DNA of 64,000 nucleotides, taken from Providencia vermicola. Its GTDB lineage: Bacteria; Pseudomonadota; Gammaproteobacteria; Enterobacterales; Enterobacteriaceae. The stretch is taken from positions 2,793,001 to 2,857,000 of the forward strand of contig NZ_CP048796.1 of the NCBI RefSeq assembly GCF_010748935.1, read 5' to 3'. A model generated the notes under the pieces. That model saw only the letters and a list, made by a program, of their open reading frames with translations, ran no database searches and was not told the DNA's origin. A program made the translations under genes and the position numbers. How positions within the stretch are numbered: position 1 is the stretch's first letter; every line of letters begins with the position of its first letter. Positions 1-7,916 of the stretch are shown one piece after another.

Positions 1-1
1 T

Positions 2-307
2 ATTGAAATCAATCGTGAGTTGGCAAACTGGCGACAAACGCAAATCACCAACGGCTATATTTCGATGGATAAAGTGCCGGCTGATTTTATCAATGATGAC
101 AGTGAATTAGTTCTACTTTATCGCCGAGCCGTTTACAGCCAAACCAAAGCCAATTTGACCGAACGTTACCGCGATGTTGATACCACTAACAGCGGTGAAA
201 AAAAAGCCGAGGGTCTAGGTACCACAATTGATGAACTGTGGCGTGATGTGCAGTGGGCAATTCAGCGCATCAAGGGGCAATCACACAACATTGTTGAGTT
301 GATATGA
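2..307 (+). CDS. L: P2 gpL-like head completion protein (partial, 5' end outside window)
   Basis: The reading frame is open from the first bases of the window, so this is the C-terminal part (about 101 residues) of a longer protein. The segment around DELWRDVQWAIQRI and its place just before X match the head completion/stabilisation protein gpL of P2, which plugs the filled head before tail joining. The TTG at 20 is only an internal codon. The stop overlaps the first of three repeated ATGs. The assignment rests on both sequence and synteny. Confidence 0.85.
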   Translation: MEINRELANWRQTQITNGYISMDKVPADFINDDSELVLLYRRAVYSQTKANLTERYRDVDTTNSGEKKAEGLGTTIDELWRDVQWAIQRIKGQSHNIVELI

Positions 308-343
308 AAGTGAGTTGATATGAAAGTGAGTTGATATGAAAGT
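296..343 (+). repeat. 16-bp unit in three tandem copies across the L/X junction
   Basis: The unit GAGTTGATATGAAAGT occurs at 296-311, 312-327 and 328-343 without a mismatch. Each copy contains an ATG (304, 320, 336). Because 16 is not a multiple of three, the first two ATGs open the four-codon frame MKVS and stop at the TGA of the next copy; only the third leads into X. In a single-copy ancestor the X start would have overlapped the L stop as ATGA. Confidence 0.9.
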
Positions 344-539
344 GACGGCACTGCAAGGCGAAACGCTGGATGCACTGTGTTTTCGGGTGTTGGGGCAAAC
401 GGCGGGCATGGTCGAAAAAGCCTTAGAGCTTAACCCGCGTTTAGCGGAAATGGGCGCTATTTTACAACATGGCACATTAGTTGAACTCCCTGATATCACC
501 GAGCCGCCGCAAAAAGTCCTGATCCAACTATGGGATTAA
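336..539 (+). CDS. X: Phage tail protein X (P2 gpX family)
   Basis: This 67-residue protein has the compact LysM-like fold expected of gpX: TLDALCFRVLG near residue 10, then a C-terminal LVELPDI segment. In P2 gpX is an essential tail protein. The start is the third ATG of the local 16-bp tandem repeat, the only one that stays open. It sits between L and the lysis genes, as in P2. The repeat leaves two untranslatable ATGs just upstream, which may alter initiation. Confidence 0.88.
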   Translation: MKVTALQGETLDALCFRVLGQTAGMVEKALELNPRLAEMGAILQHGTLVELPDITEPPQKVLIQLWD

Positions 540-563
540 TAACACCCTCAATAGGGGGATGGT

Positions 564-878
564 ATGAAAACGATGAAAGAACATTTAACGGAAATTTTCG
601 AAGCATTGAAAAACGCATGGCCGCAATTATCTGGTGTCGCATTAGCCATATTTATTCGCTACGCCATTTTTATTTATGACGGTGATACCCGTAAAAATAA
701 ATGGGCCGAATGTTTATTGTGTGGCGCACTTTCTTGGGCGGTGATCAGTGGTGCTGAGTTTATCGGTATCCCTGAAGCGGCCTCCGGCATGATTGGCGGG
801 GCAATTGGTTTTTTAGGTGTTGAGAAAATACGAGATATCGCGCACCGCATGATTAACAAACGATTGGGGGATAAATGA
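564..878 (+). CDS. Holin, lambda S-like family
   Basis: This 104-residue membrane protein has about three hydrophobic stretches (residues 20-36, 48-66 and 70-88) and a basic C-terminus, the layout of lambda-family holins, which form the inner-membrane lesion that times lysis. It lies where P2 has gene Y. A GGGGGA ribosome site at 554-559 precedes ATG 564, and a second ATG follows at 573 (MKTMK), recalling the dual start of lambda S. It overlaps the endolysin start by four bases. Confidence 0.82.
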   Translation: MKTMKEHLTEIFEALKNAWPQLSGVALAIFIRYAIFIYDGDTRKNKWAECLLCGALSWAVISGAEFIGIPEAASGMIGGAIGFLGVEKIRDIAHRMINKRLGDK

Positions 879-1276
879 CACCACGAGGCATACGTAATCA
901 CAACCCCGGAAATATTCGCCATGGGGCTAAATGGCAAGGTCTAAGCGAACAGCAAACAGACCGTAGTTTTTGCCAGTTCACGGATCCTGTTTGGGGATTG
1001 CGCGCATTGTTTAAATTACTACTCAATTATCAAAAATTGCATGGCCTGTGTTCTATACGCGTAGTGATTAATCGCTATGCACCACCCATTGAAAACCATA
1101 CTGAGAACTATATTCAGGCAGTAGCCAATAGCCTCAATGTCAGTCCTGATGACTGTTTAACATTGGAAGATAAAGCCGTTTTATTTGAAATAAGCAAGGC
1201 GATTATCAAGGTTGAAAACAGTAACCAGCAACCCTATAGCCAGCAACAATTTGAAAAAGCGTACAGCCTGTTATGA
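875..1276 (+). CDS. Phage endolysin-like protein with RGIRNxNPGNIR motif
   Basis: This 133-residue protein begins with RGIRNHNPGNIRHG, the signature of a small lysozyme-like family found in lysis cassettes and often annotated as virion structural protein or muramidase. The WGLRALFKLLLNY and VINRYAPP segments also fit. Its place between holin and Rz, where P2 carries endolysin K, makes peptidoglycan degradation the likely job. There is no signal peptide or anchor, so it should depend on the holin. The exact bond cut cannot be read from the sequence. Confidence 0.75.
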   Translation: MTPRGIRNHNPGNIRHGAKWQGLSEQQTDRSFCQFTDPVWGLRALFKLLLNYQKLHGLCSIRVVINRYAPPIENHTENYIQAVANSLNVSPDDCLTLEDKAVLFEISKAIIKVENSNQQPYSQQQFEKAYSLL

Positions 1277-1818
1277 GTAAAACGCCACTGACATTGGCTG
1301 TCATTAGTATATTCCTTGTGGGATGGCTTATCTTTTTGTTGGACAAAAGCGAAGCATCCCGCAAGCGTTTAGTGAATGCAAATAACCAACTCGCAAGTGA
1401 ACTTGCGATGCAACAGCACATTATTGCCGACCAGTCATTACAGTTTCAGCGCTTTAATCAGATTGCCGCCAGTGCTTCATCGCGGGGTATTCAGCAGCGC
1501 GCTGACGCCGAGGAAAGAAAAATTGAATACAAAACCCTGCTTAAAAAAGAGCCAACCTGTGATTTGCCTGTGCCTCGTGATATTGCTGACAGCTTGCTCA
1601 ACAACACCTACCGTTTACGTGCCAGCGCAATGCGTTCCCTTGCCGAAAACACTGACCCAGCCAGTACTGCCATCATTGCCCGACAATCTATAACCTACTG
1701 TGATTTGGCGCTGTGGGTTAATGCCTTGCTGGCAGACTTAGAGCAGGCCAACACACAGCTGATGGCTATCGAAGACATAGAGGACGCAAGGCAAAATGAA
1801 AAAACTGAACAGCATTAA
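1273..1818 (+). CDS. Rz-like inner-membrane spanin
   Basis: This 181-residue protein has one N-terminal membrane segment (about residues 7-24) followed by a long, largely helical, charged periplasmic part, the plan of an i-spanin. It follows the endolysin with an ATGA overlap and fully contains a lipoprotein gene in the +1 frame, which is diagnostic for Rz/Rz1. With Rz1 it would bridge and fuse inner and outer membranes at the last step of lysis. Its C-terminal codons overlap gene R. Confidence 0.82.
   Translation: MSKTPLTLAVISIFLVGWLIFLLDKSEASRKRLVNANNQLASELAMQQHIIADQSLQFQRFNQIAASASSRGIQQRADAEERKIEYKTLLKKEPTCDLPVPRDIADSLLNNTYRLRASAMRSLAENTDPASTAIIARQSITYCDLALWVNALLADLEQANTQLMAIEDIEDARQNEKTEQH
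1523..1693 (+). CDS. Rz1-like outer-membrane spanin lipoprotein nested in Rz (TTG start)
   Basis: This 56-residue reading frame lies wholly within the Rz gene. It has basic residues (KK at 8-9), a hydrophobic core, a lipobox LTAC with Cys25, and a short proline-rich mature part of about 32 residues, as in Rz1 proteins. The start chosen is TTG 1523, because GAGGA at 1510-1514 lies eight bases upstream. A longer in-frame ATG at 1376 would bury the signal sequence deep inside the protein. The lipobox and nesting are clear; the TTG start is an inference. Confidence 0.75.
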   Translation: MNTKPCLKKSQPVICLCLVILLTACSTTPTVYVPAQCVPLPKTLTQPVLPSLPDNL

Positions 1819-2227
1819 AAATCGGCTGTGCCAAAAAATCCCTTATCTCAAAAGCAACCCTGAAAAGCTCTATTTGTTTGTTGATGATGGCAGCATCATC
1901 GCAACCATGGAGCCTTCGCTTTCCTATGAGTACAGCTACAGCCTAAATATCATTATTGAAGCCTTTCCTGATGACCAAAATATTGTTTTTGCCGTAGTGA
2001 TCGAGTGGCTAAAAGAACATCAGCCCGATATTTTGGCAAACCCCGATAAACGCTCAACCGGCATTCGCTTTGAAGCCGACATTCTCAATAGCCAAAGTGC
2101 CAATATCAGTATTGATTTAAAACTGACAGAGCGTGTCATTGTCGCCAACAAAGACGGTAAATATCACGTTGAAGCGGTCAGTGAACCCGTAGACCCAGCC
2201 CACGAATGGGATAGCCTGTATGGATGA
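1796..2227 (+). CDS. R: P2 gpR-like tail completion protein
   Basis: This 143-residue protein starts MKKLNSIKNRLCQKIPYLK and ends in HEWDSLYG, which fits gpR of P2-like phages, needed to finish the tail tip at the head-proximal end. It overlaps the end of Rz by 23 bases and the start of S by eight, suggesting coupled translation. No residues allow a mechanistic statement beyond family and synteny. Confidence 0.82.
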   Translation: MKKLNSIKNRLCQKIPYLKSNPEKLYLFVDDGSIIATMEPSLSYEYSYSLNIIIEAFPDDQNIVFAVVIEWLKEHQPDILANPDKRSTGIRFEADILNSQSANISIDLKLTERVIVANKDGKYHVEAVSEPVDPAHEWDSLYG

Positions 2228-2834
2228 TGCGCTCACCGAACTCAATCACGAACTCGCTGGCCTGCTTGCCCGAGTCTCTCCATCTGAGCGCAAAAAACTG
2301 TCGCGGTTACTGGTTCGTGATTTACGTAAAAGCCAAATCAAACGTATTCGCGAACAGAAAAACCCTGATGGCAGCGCCTTTACCAAACGCAAAGCACAGT
2401 TTATTACCGTTAAGCGTGAAATGCGTTTTATCTGGCGTGGCCAACAGCGTAATTTAAAAAATTGGCGACAAAGCAGAAACATGATCATCGGCTTTGATGT
2501 GGATAAAGGCGGCGCTCGTTCATTTCGAAAAAGCGATATTCAGCGTTTTATTTCAGTCAAAAAAGACCGCGTCAAAATCAAAGGGAAAAGTAAACAGGCT
2601 CGCATGTTTAAACGCCTCGCCACTGCGCGTTATATGCGCACCTTTGCCAATGAAAACGAGGCGGCAATCTATTTTGCGCCGGCTGCGGCTAACATCGCCG
2701 CCATCCATCAATATGGCTTAAAAGAAAAACTGCGTAATCTGGATATTCAATACCCCGCCCGTCAGTTGCTTGGTTTTACCCCCGAAGATGTGCGCCATAT
2801 TGAAACTCTGCTTATTAACTATCTCGCCTCCTGA
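2220..2834 (+). CDS. S: P2 gpS-like tail completion / virion morphogenesis protein
   Basis: This 204-residue, strongly basic protein carries the family pattern RKKLSRLLVRDLRKSQIKRI followed by QKNPDGSAF and, near the end, IHQYGLKEKL and YPARQLLGF, typical of the phage virion morphogenesis family that includes P2 gpS. It acts with R in tail completion. It is the last gene of its operon: a palindrome and a presumed new late promoter follow. Confidence 0.85.
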   Translation: MDDALTELNHELAGLLARVSPSERKKLSRLLVRDLRKSQIKRIREQKNPDGSAFTKRKAQFITVKREMRFIWRGQQRNLKNWRQSRNMIIGFDVDKGGARSFRKSDIQRFISVKKDRVKIKGKSKQARMFKRLATARYMRTFANENEAAIYFAPAAANIAAIHQYGLKEKLRNLDIQYPARQLLGFTPEDVRHIETLLINYLAS

Positions 2835-2859
2835 TGTTGTAAGCCCACGGCTTACAACA
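2835..2859. promoter_or_regulatory. Perfect dyad upstream of V, candidate Ogr activator site
   Basis: An 11-bp inverted repeat (TGTTGTAAGCC, loop CAC, GGCTTACAACA) fills most of the S-V gap. It contains GTTGTA-N11-TACAAC, the same core as the site before FI. In P2 the V operon starts here from an Ogr-dependent late promoter whose activator site is described as TGT-N12-ACA; here the spacing is 13. No T-run follows, so it is a poor terminator. The binding role is inferred. Confidence 0.6.
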
Positions 2860-2903
2860 CTAAGCCGATGCATTCACGCCATGTTTTCGGGCAGGCTGTC
2901 ACC

Positions 2904-3542
2904 ATGAACCCAAACACGAAAAATGCGGAGTTACTCCGTTTAATCCGAAACCTGATCCGCACCGGCGTTGTGATTGATGTCGATATTCACCGTGGCTGTC
3001 GGGTGCAAACCGGAAACTTACAAACTGACTGGCTACCGTGGATAACCCAGCGAGCCGGTGCAGCGCGTCACATTTGGGCGCCGTCTGTTGGTGAACAAGT
3101 GGTGATATTTTCGATTGGCGGTGAGTTGACCACCGGTATTGTATTGACCGGTATTTTTTCGGATGAGCATAGCGAGCCAACCGATTCATTGACCGCCAAC
3201 CATGTGACCTATTCTGACGGTGCGGTGATTGAGTACGAACCGGCAACCGGTGCCTTAAAAGCCGTTGGCATTAAAACCGCATTGATTGACGCCAGCGAAC
3301 AGATCACCGCCAATGCACCCGTTGTCACAGTTAACGCCAGTGAGCAAATCCAATTCAATACACCCACTGTTATTTGTTCTGACAACCTCACCTGTGCCAC
3401 GTTAAATGTGCAAAAAGGTGGCGAAATGACCGGCAACTTTAATCACCAAGGCGGCGCAATCAAATCGAACGGTATCACATTGCATACCCATACTCATGGT
3501 GGTGTGCGCTCAGGTGGTGACTCAACAGGTAACCCGCAATGA
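2904..3542 (+). CDS. V: Baseplate assembly/spike protein gpV
   Basis: This 212-residue protein begins MNPNTKNAELLRLIRNLIRTG, aligning with the start of P2 gpV, so I use ATG 2904 rather than 2868. It has the OB-fold region with WAPSVGEQVVIFSIGGEL, then a repetitive beta-helix region and a C-terminal HTHTHGG motif, the histidine tip that binds iron in gpV spikes. It is the membrane-piercing tip of the contractile tail. It overlaps W by four bases. Confidence 0.93.
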   Translation: MNPNTKNAELLRLIRNLIRTGVVIDVDIHRGCRVQTGNLQTDWLPWITQRAGAARHIWAPSVGEQVVIFSIGGELTTGIVLTGIFSDEHSEPTDSLTANHVTYSDGAVIEYEPATGALKAVGIKTALIDASEQITANAPVVTVNASEQIQFNTPTVICSDNLTCATLNVQKGGEMTGNFNHQGGAIKSNGITLHTHTHGGVRSGGDSTGNPQ

Positions 3543-3880
3543 AATATTTAGGCTTAAGTGCGACAAGTGGCCAACACATCACCGACATTGACCATGTTCG
3601 TCAATCAGTGCGCGATATTTTAGTCACGCCAATCGGTAGCCGGCTCGCGCGTCGCTCGTATGGCTCATTGTTATTTCGTTTGATTGACCAGCCCGACAAT
3701 AACGCGTTGCGATTACAACTAATGGCGGCTTGCTATACCGCGCTACTGCAATGGGAACCGCGTATTCAAATTCAGCGACTCACTATTTCATCGCCAACAC
3801 CTGCAAGTATTGTCGTTGACTTAAGCGGTGTCTTTTCTGGCACTGAACAATCATTTAATTTTTCAGTACCCGTGAGGTAA
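3539..3880 (+). CDS. W: Baseplate protein gpW (gp25-like)
   Basis: This 113-residue protein has the GPW/gp25 family signature: IDHVRQSVRDILVTPIGSRLARRSYGS near residues 18-45, then LFRLIDQP. P2 gpW is of nearly the same length and forms part of the baseplate wedge. It sits in the compact V-W-J-I operon with an ATGA overlap to V and three bases before J. Confidence 0.93.
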   Translation: MKYLGLSATSGQHITDIDHVRQSVRDILVTPIGSRLARRSYGSLLFRLIDQPDNNALRLQLMAACYTALLQWEPRIQIQRLTISSPTPASIVVDLSGVFSGTEQSFNFSVPVR

Positions 3881-3883
3881 ACC

Positions 3884-4792
3884 ATGCCAACAATTGATCT
3901 AAGCCAATTGCCGCCGCCGGATGTCGTTGAATCATTAGAGTTTGAATTGATTTTTACAGAGCGAAAAAATGCCTTAATTGCTGCGCTGCCCGAAGAACTA
4001 CGAGGCGCGATTGCTCGCACGTTAGCGCTTGAATCGGAGCCGCTTACTAAGCTATTGCAAGAAAACAGCTATCGCGAATTGATATTACGCCAGCGCATCA
4101 ATGAGGCCGCGCGAGCTAGCATGGTAGCTTTTGCCGTTGGTAGCGATTTAGACCAACTTGCAGCCAACAATAATGTGAAACGCCTAATGCTATCAGCCGG
4201 TGATCCTAATGCCGTTCCGCCTATCCCGCCGGTTTATGAATCCGATGCTGACCTGCGCGTACGTATTCCAAGTGCATTTGAGGGGCTTAGCGTTGCCGGT
4301 CCCGTTGGTAGTTACGAACATCATGCACGTAGCGCCGATGGTCGGGTAGCTGATGCCTCTGTGATCAGCCCTGCGCCGGCGTATGTCACGGTGACAGTTT
4401 TATCTCGTGAGGGGAACGGTAGCGCACCGGCGGATTTAATTGAAAAAGTCGATATCGCGTTAAACGATGAAGATGTTAGGCCAGTGGCAGACCGTGTCAC
4501 GGTTCAATCAGCTACCATTATTAACTATGAAATTGATGCTGTGATCTACTGCTATCCCTCACCTGAATACGAGCCAATTACCGCCGCTGCTGAGGCGCAA
4601 TTAAAACGCTACACCACTCAGCAGCACAGGTTAGGCCGTGACATTGTGCTGAGCGCCATCTATGCGGCGCTGCATGTTCAAGGTGTGCAACGTGTCGAAA
4701 TCAAAAAGCCGGTTGCTGATATCAAGCTAGACAAAACACAGGCCAGCTACTGCACCAATATTAACGTATCGCTGGGTGGTTCCGATGAATAA
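3884..4792 (+). CDS. J: Baseplate assembly protein gpJ
   Basis: This 302-residue protein, the same length as P2 gpJ, opens with IDLSQLPPPDVVESLEFE and contains FAVGSDLDQLAANNNVKRL and RVRIPSAFEGLSVAGPVGSYEHHARSAD, hallmarks of the gpJ/Mu gp47 baseplate family at the edge of the wedge. It overlaps the start of I by eight bases, indicating translational coupling. Confidence 0.93.
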   Translation: MPTIDLSQLPPPDVVESLEFELIFTERKNALIAALPEELRGAIARTLALESEPLTKLLQENSYRELILRQRINEAARASMVAFAVGSDLDQLAANNNVKRLMLSAGDPNAVPPIPPVYESDADLRVRIPSAFEGLSVAGPVGSYEHHARSADGRVADASVISPAPAYVTVTVLSREGNGSAPADLIEKVDIALNDEDVRPVADRVTVQSATIINYEIDAVIYCYPSPEYEPITAAAEAQLKRYTTQQHRLGRDIVLSAIYAALHVQGVQRVEIKKPVADIKLDKTQASYCTNINVSLGGSDE

Positions 4793-5396
4793 TCGTTTAC
4801 TGCCTACCGGCTCATCAACATTAGAACTCGCCGCCGCCGAAGCTTGCGCGCAAATCGAACGTGTACCTATTCCCATTCGTGAGCTTTGGAGTCCTGATTC
4901 ATGCCCTGTGCATTTATTGCCGTATTTGGCATGGGCATTTAGCGTTGACCGATGGGATAAAAACTGGACGGAGAAAGCCAAACGTGACGCAATTAAAGCC
5001 GCGATGTTTATTCATAAACACAAGGGCACTATCGGCGCACTACGCCGCGTGGTTGAGCCGCTCGGTTATTTGATTCGCGTTGTTGAGTGGTGGAAAACAA
5101 ACGAAACCGCCGGCACGTTTCGCCTTGATATTGGAGTGTTGGAAACTGGCATTACAGAAGAGATGTATCAAGAGTTAGAAGCACTAATTTTTGATGCCAA
5201 GCCAGCGAGCCGTCATTTGGCTGGGCTCACTATTCAACTGGAAACACGCGGTGAATTTTATTGCGGGGCATCTAGCTACACCGGTGATTCACTCACTGTT
5301 TACGCGTATACACCGCCTTTAATTTCGGTTTCTGGCCTTGACGTTCGCGGCGCGGCTGTTCACTTAATTGATGAAATGAGGATTAATCCACAATGA
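4785..5396 (+). CDS. I: Tail protein gpI
   Basis: This 203-residue protein starts MNNRLLPTGSSTLELAAAEA, matching the N-terminus of P2 gpI; an upstream GTG at 4776 is therefore not chosen. The core segment LPYLAWAFSVDRWDKNW is the family's conserved tryptophan-rich motif. It is a baseplate/tail-fibre junction protein. It runs longer than I recall for P2 gpI, with the extra length at the C-terminus. Four bases overlap the fibre gene. Confidence 0.9.
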   Translation: MNNRLLPTGSSTLELAAAEACAQIERVPIPIRELWSPDSCPVHLLPYLAWAFSVDRWDKNWTEKAKRDAIKAAMFIHKHKGTIGALRRVVEPLGYLIRVVEWWKTNETAGTFRLDIGVLETGITEEMYQELEALIFDAKPASRHLAGLTIQLETRGEFYCGASSYTGDSLTVYAYTPPLISVSGLDVRGAAVHLIDEMRINPQ

Positions 5397-7174
5397 AATA
5401 CTTTGCTCTGCTCACTAAATTAGGTGAGAACTTACTCGCTCAGGCAACCGCCTTGGGCACAAAAATAGAGTTAACCCACATGGCCGTCGGTGATGGCGGC
5501 GGCTCATTACCTACGCCAGACACCAATCAAACGAAACTGATTGCTGAAAAGCGCCGAGCCGCTATCAATACGTTGTTTATTGATGAAAAGAATAAAAACC
5601 AAATTATCGCTGAACAAATCATTCCTGAAGCTGACGGCGGTTGGTGGATACGCGAAATTGGTTTATTTGATAAAGCGGGCAATTTAATTGCTATTGCTAA
5701 CTGTCCTGAAACCTACAAACCACAGCTTGCCGAAGGCTCAGGCCGTACACAGTCAATTCGTATGGTGTTAATTGTCAGTCATACCGAATCAGTGACCTTA
5801 AAGATTGATCCGTCTGTTGTGCTTGCTACGCGTGAATATGTGAATGCTGAAATCACTGTATTAGATAAAAAAATACAATTCGATTTGGCTCAAAAAGTTA
5901 ATATCAAGCCTTTAGTATTAAATGGAAATAAACCCATTGCAGAACAAGTTTTGGGTGGGCTAGGTAGTGGTATTAGGGCATCCGCGCCTTATCCAGAGGA
6001 TTCCCCTATTCAAAGTGCATTCAAAGTGTTCCAAATTGGCCCTGATGAGTGGCCAACATTATTAGCATTTGATGCATACGCCGGCAAAGCATGGATAACG
6101 ACGAGGAAAAATAGCAATGGTGAGCTAAATAAATGGCTTGAATTAACGGGTTTTGTAACACCTGGAGATCTCAATTTAGCATTGCTTAAAAAGTTTGATA
6201 AAGAGAATATTTCCCAGCAAGTTACTAACGATGTGAATAAAGTTCCAAGTCTTGACTTATTTGCTAAAGAACTAGGAAAGAAATTGTCATCAGTGCCTGA
6301 TGCAACAACGGGTACAAAAGGTATTGTTAAGATATCAAATCGTGTAACTGATGATACAACCGAGACAGTACCCACGTCTGCGATAACAAATTATTTACAT
6401 TTAAATAAAGTGAGTACAAGTGATTTCAACTTAGCACTACTTAAAAAGTTTGATAAAGAGAATATTTCCCAGCAAGTTACTAACGATGTGAATAAAGTTC
6501 CAAGTCTTGACTTATTTGCCAAAGAACTAGGAAAGAAATTGTCATCGGTACCAGATGCAACAACGGGGACAAAAGGCATCGTTAAAATATCAAACCGCGC
6601 GGGTGATAACACGTCGGAGACTGTTCCTTCTTCGTTAGTGACATATTATCTCTATGAAGAGCTGGGGAAAAAGCTCTCATCGGTACCCGATGCGACAACA
6701 AGCACGAAAGGTCTCGTAAAGTTATCAAATAGAATTGCCGATGCTGGCGCTGATACAGTTCCTACCTCTGCACTTGCGGCATACTTAAATGAAAATAAAA
6801 TTAACATTAGTGATATTGCTAATGATATTGGTTCATCAACCACAAAAGTATTAAGCCAAAAAGCGACGACAGACCGACTGCTTGGAATTGGTCAAATTTG
6901 GAAAGATGTGACGAGTTCGAGAGCACAAGGTACGAATTACACAAACTCATCGAGTAAAGCGATCCAAGTTGTCATTACTGCTGCACAATCATCTGCGCAA
7001 GTCGCTGTCAATCTTAAACTTTCAATAACAGGCGTTGGTAGCTTTCAATCATCAAGCTACGGAAGTAATGCAGACGCATGCGTGACTTGCATTATACCAC
7101 CGAGCGCAAGTTATTCCGTGTCAGCATCGGGCGGCTCAGGTATATCAATCACTAAATGGCTGGAGTTAAGCTAA
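5393..7174 (+). CDS. H: Tail fibre protein gpH-like, with internal repeats
   Basis: The 593-residue protein has the conserved attachment domain (residues about 1-160, including [13 protein letters not shown] and [32 protein letters not shown]3751 type), then a shaft made of repeated [18 protein letters not shown] segments, and a short C-terminal tip rich in Ser and Ala. It is the receptor-binding fibre and should set host range. The shaft has two nearly identical copies at DNA level plus a shorter third. The tip from about residue 490 resembles no receptor-binding domain I can name. Confidence 0.88.
   Translation: MKYFALLTKLGENLLAQATALGTKIELTHMAVGDGGGSLPTPDTNQTKLIAEKRRAAINTLFIDEKNKNQIIAEQIIPEADGGWWIREIGLFDKAGNLIAIANCPETYKPQLAEGSGRTQSIRMVLIVSHTESVTLKIDPSVVLATREYVNAEITVLDKKIQFDLAQKVNIKPLVLNGNKPIAEQVLGGLGSGIRASAPYPEDSPIQSAFKVFQIGPDEWPTLLAFDAYAGKAWITTRKNSNGELNKWLELTGFVTPGDLNLALLKKFDKENISQQVTNDVNKVPSLDLFAKELGKKLSSVPDATTGTKGIVKISNRVTDDTTETVPTSAITNYLHLNKVSTSDFNLALLKKFDKENISQQVTNDVNKVPSLDLFAKELGKKLSSVPDATTGTKGIVKISNRAGDNTSETVPSSLVTYYLYEELGKKLSSVPDATTSTKGLVKLSNRIADAGADTVPTSALAAYLNENKINISDIANDIGSSTTKVLSQKATTDRLLGIGQIWKDVTSSRAQGTNYTNSSSKAIQVVITAAQSSAQVAVNLKLSITGVGSFQSSSYGSNADACVTCIIPPSASYSVSASGGSGISITKWLELS
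6174..6583 (+). repeat. Two near-identical direct repeats of about 158 bp in the tail fibre shaft
   Basis: Positions 6174-6331 and 6426-6583 are almost the same sequence, offset by 252 bp (84 codons); both encode [20 protein letters not shown] and the following [21 protein letters not shown] diverged partial third copy lies at about 6656-6730. The few differences are mostly silent, which suggests recent duplication or gene conversion. Confidence 0.9.
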
Positions 7175-7806
7175 TGAACTATTACAAAGATAAAGCCACA
7201 AATGTTGTTTATGCATATGACGATGAGCAATTATCACAAGTTGCACGATTGACCGAGCTTGAGTTTTTAATCAGTGAAAAAGAGCCACTATTTTTTGACG
7301 CTCAGAACAGCCTACAGCATGCTCAAGATACTTTTGATAATTTAATTGATTCATTCAATGATGGTCTATCAGAAGATGATGTTAATGAATTAAATGAAAA
7401 AATTGAAGTTGCTAAGATTGACCTAGATAATAAGTTATTTGAGTTCAATGAAGTGTTTCAAGAATATCAACCACTCAAAATTGAATATGACGCTGTCACC
7501 CCTGCGATTTTTGACATACGAGAAAATATTAAACTGTTCAAGAAAATGTCAGAAAAAGAGATTAAAGCACATTTAAACCCACCTATATCTAAAGATCAGC
7601 TAATTGCAGAAGCCGAACAGCAAAAGCAATCACTTTTAGCAGAGTCAAATAATGCGATTGCACCTCTACAAGATGCTGTTGATCTCGATATTGCTACTGA
7701 TGAAGAAATTGCATTATTGAAAGAGTGGAAAAAATACCGCGTTTTACTAAATCGTGTTGATACTTCTTTAGCACATGATATCGATTGGCCACAAAAACCC
7801 GAATAA
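7174..7806 (+). CDS. G: Tail fibre assembly chaperone (Tfa/gpG-like)
   Basis: The C-terminal part ([20 protein letters not shown], then [32 protein letters not shown]) is the signature of tail fibre assembly proteins, which help the fibre tip fold and may stay bound. The N-terminal half is unusually long and acidic with predicted coiled coil, unlike short Tfa proteins. The start is ATG 7174, overlapping the fibre stop as TAATG; the longer GTG frame from 7156 would run into the fibre gene. Total length is 210 residues. Confidence 0.85.
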   Translation: MNYYKDKATNVVYAYDDEQLSQVARLTELEFLISEKEPLFFDAQNSLQHAQDTFDNLIDSFNDGLSEDDVNELNEKIEVAKIDLDNKLFEFNEVFQEYQPLKIEYDAVTPAIFDIRENIKLFKKMSEKEIKAHLNPPISKDQLIAEAEQQKQSLLAESNNAIAPLQDAVDLDIATDEEIALLKEWKKYRVLLNRVDTSLAHDIDWPQKPE

Positions 7807-7834
7807 CAACAAGGGGTATGTTCCCCTTTGTTGT
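7806..7834 (+). terminator. Hairpin after the tail fibre operon
   Basis: ACAACAAGGGG at 7806-7816 pairs with CCCCTTTGTTGT at 7823-7834 (one extra T) around a six-base loop, immediately after the fibre-assembly stop. A T-run is lacking, so termination may be partial. The right arm overlaps the dyad described next. Confidence 0.55.
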
Positions 7835-7852
7835 ACCCTTCACTCATACAAC
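7830..7852. promoter_or_regulatory. Candidate Ogr activator site upstream of FI
   Basis: GTTGTA-N11-TACAAC, the same arms and spacing as the site at 2836-2858, lies 65 bases before the sheath gene. P2 has its F-operon late promoter at this place. Two independent occurrences at the two expected late promoters, plus an ogr gene in the prophage, support an activator-binding role. No experiment is implied; the promoter elements themselves are weak. Confidence 0.6.
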
Positions 7853-7916
7853 ACCAATCCCGCGACAACGTTTAATATCAATAACACCATAGAAGCTACC
7901 ACCAAAAGGAGCTTCT

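Noticed and set aside
2868-2903. Longer gpV from ATG 2868
   Set aside because: The family N-terminus matches from ATG 2904, and the upstream part would run through the presumed promoter.
6010-6843. Long minus-strand frames opposite the tail fibre repeats
   Set aside because: They mirror the repeated coding sequence, with repeated peptide content and no initiation signals.
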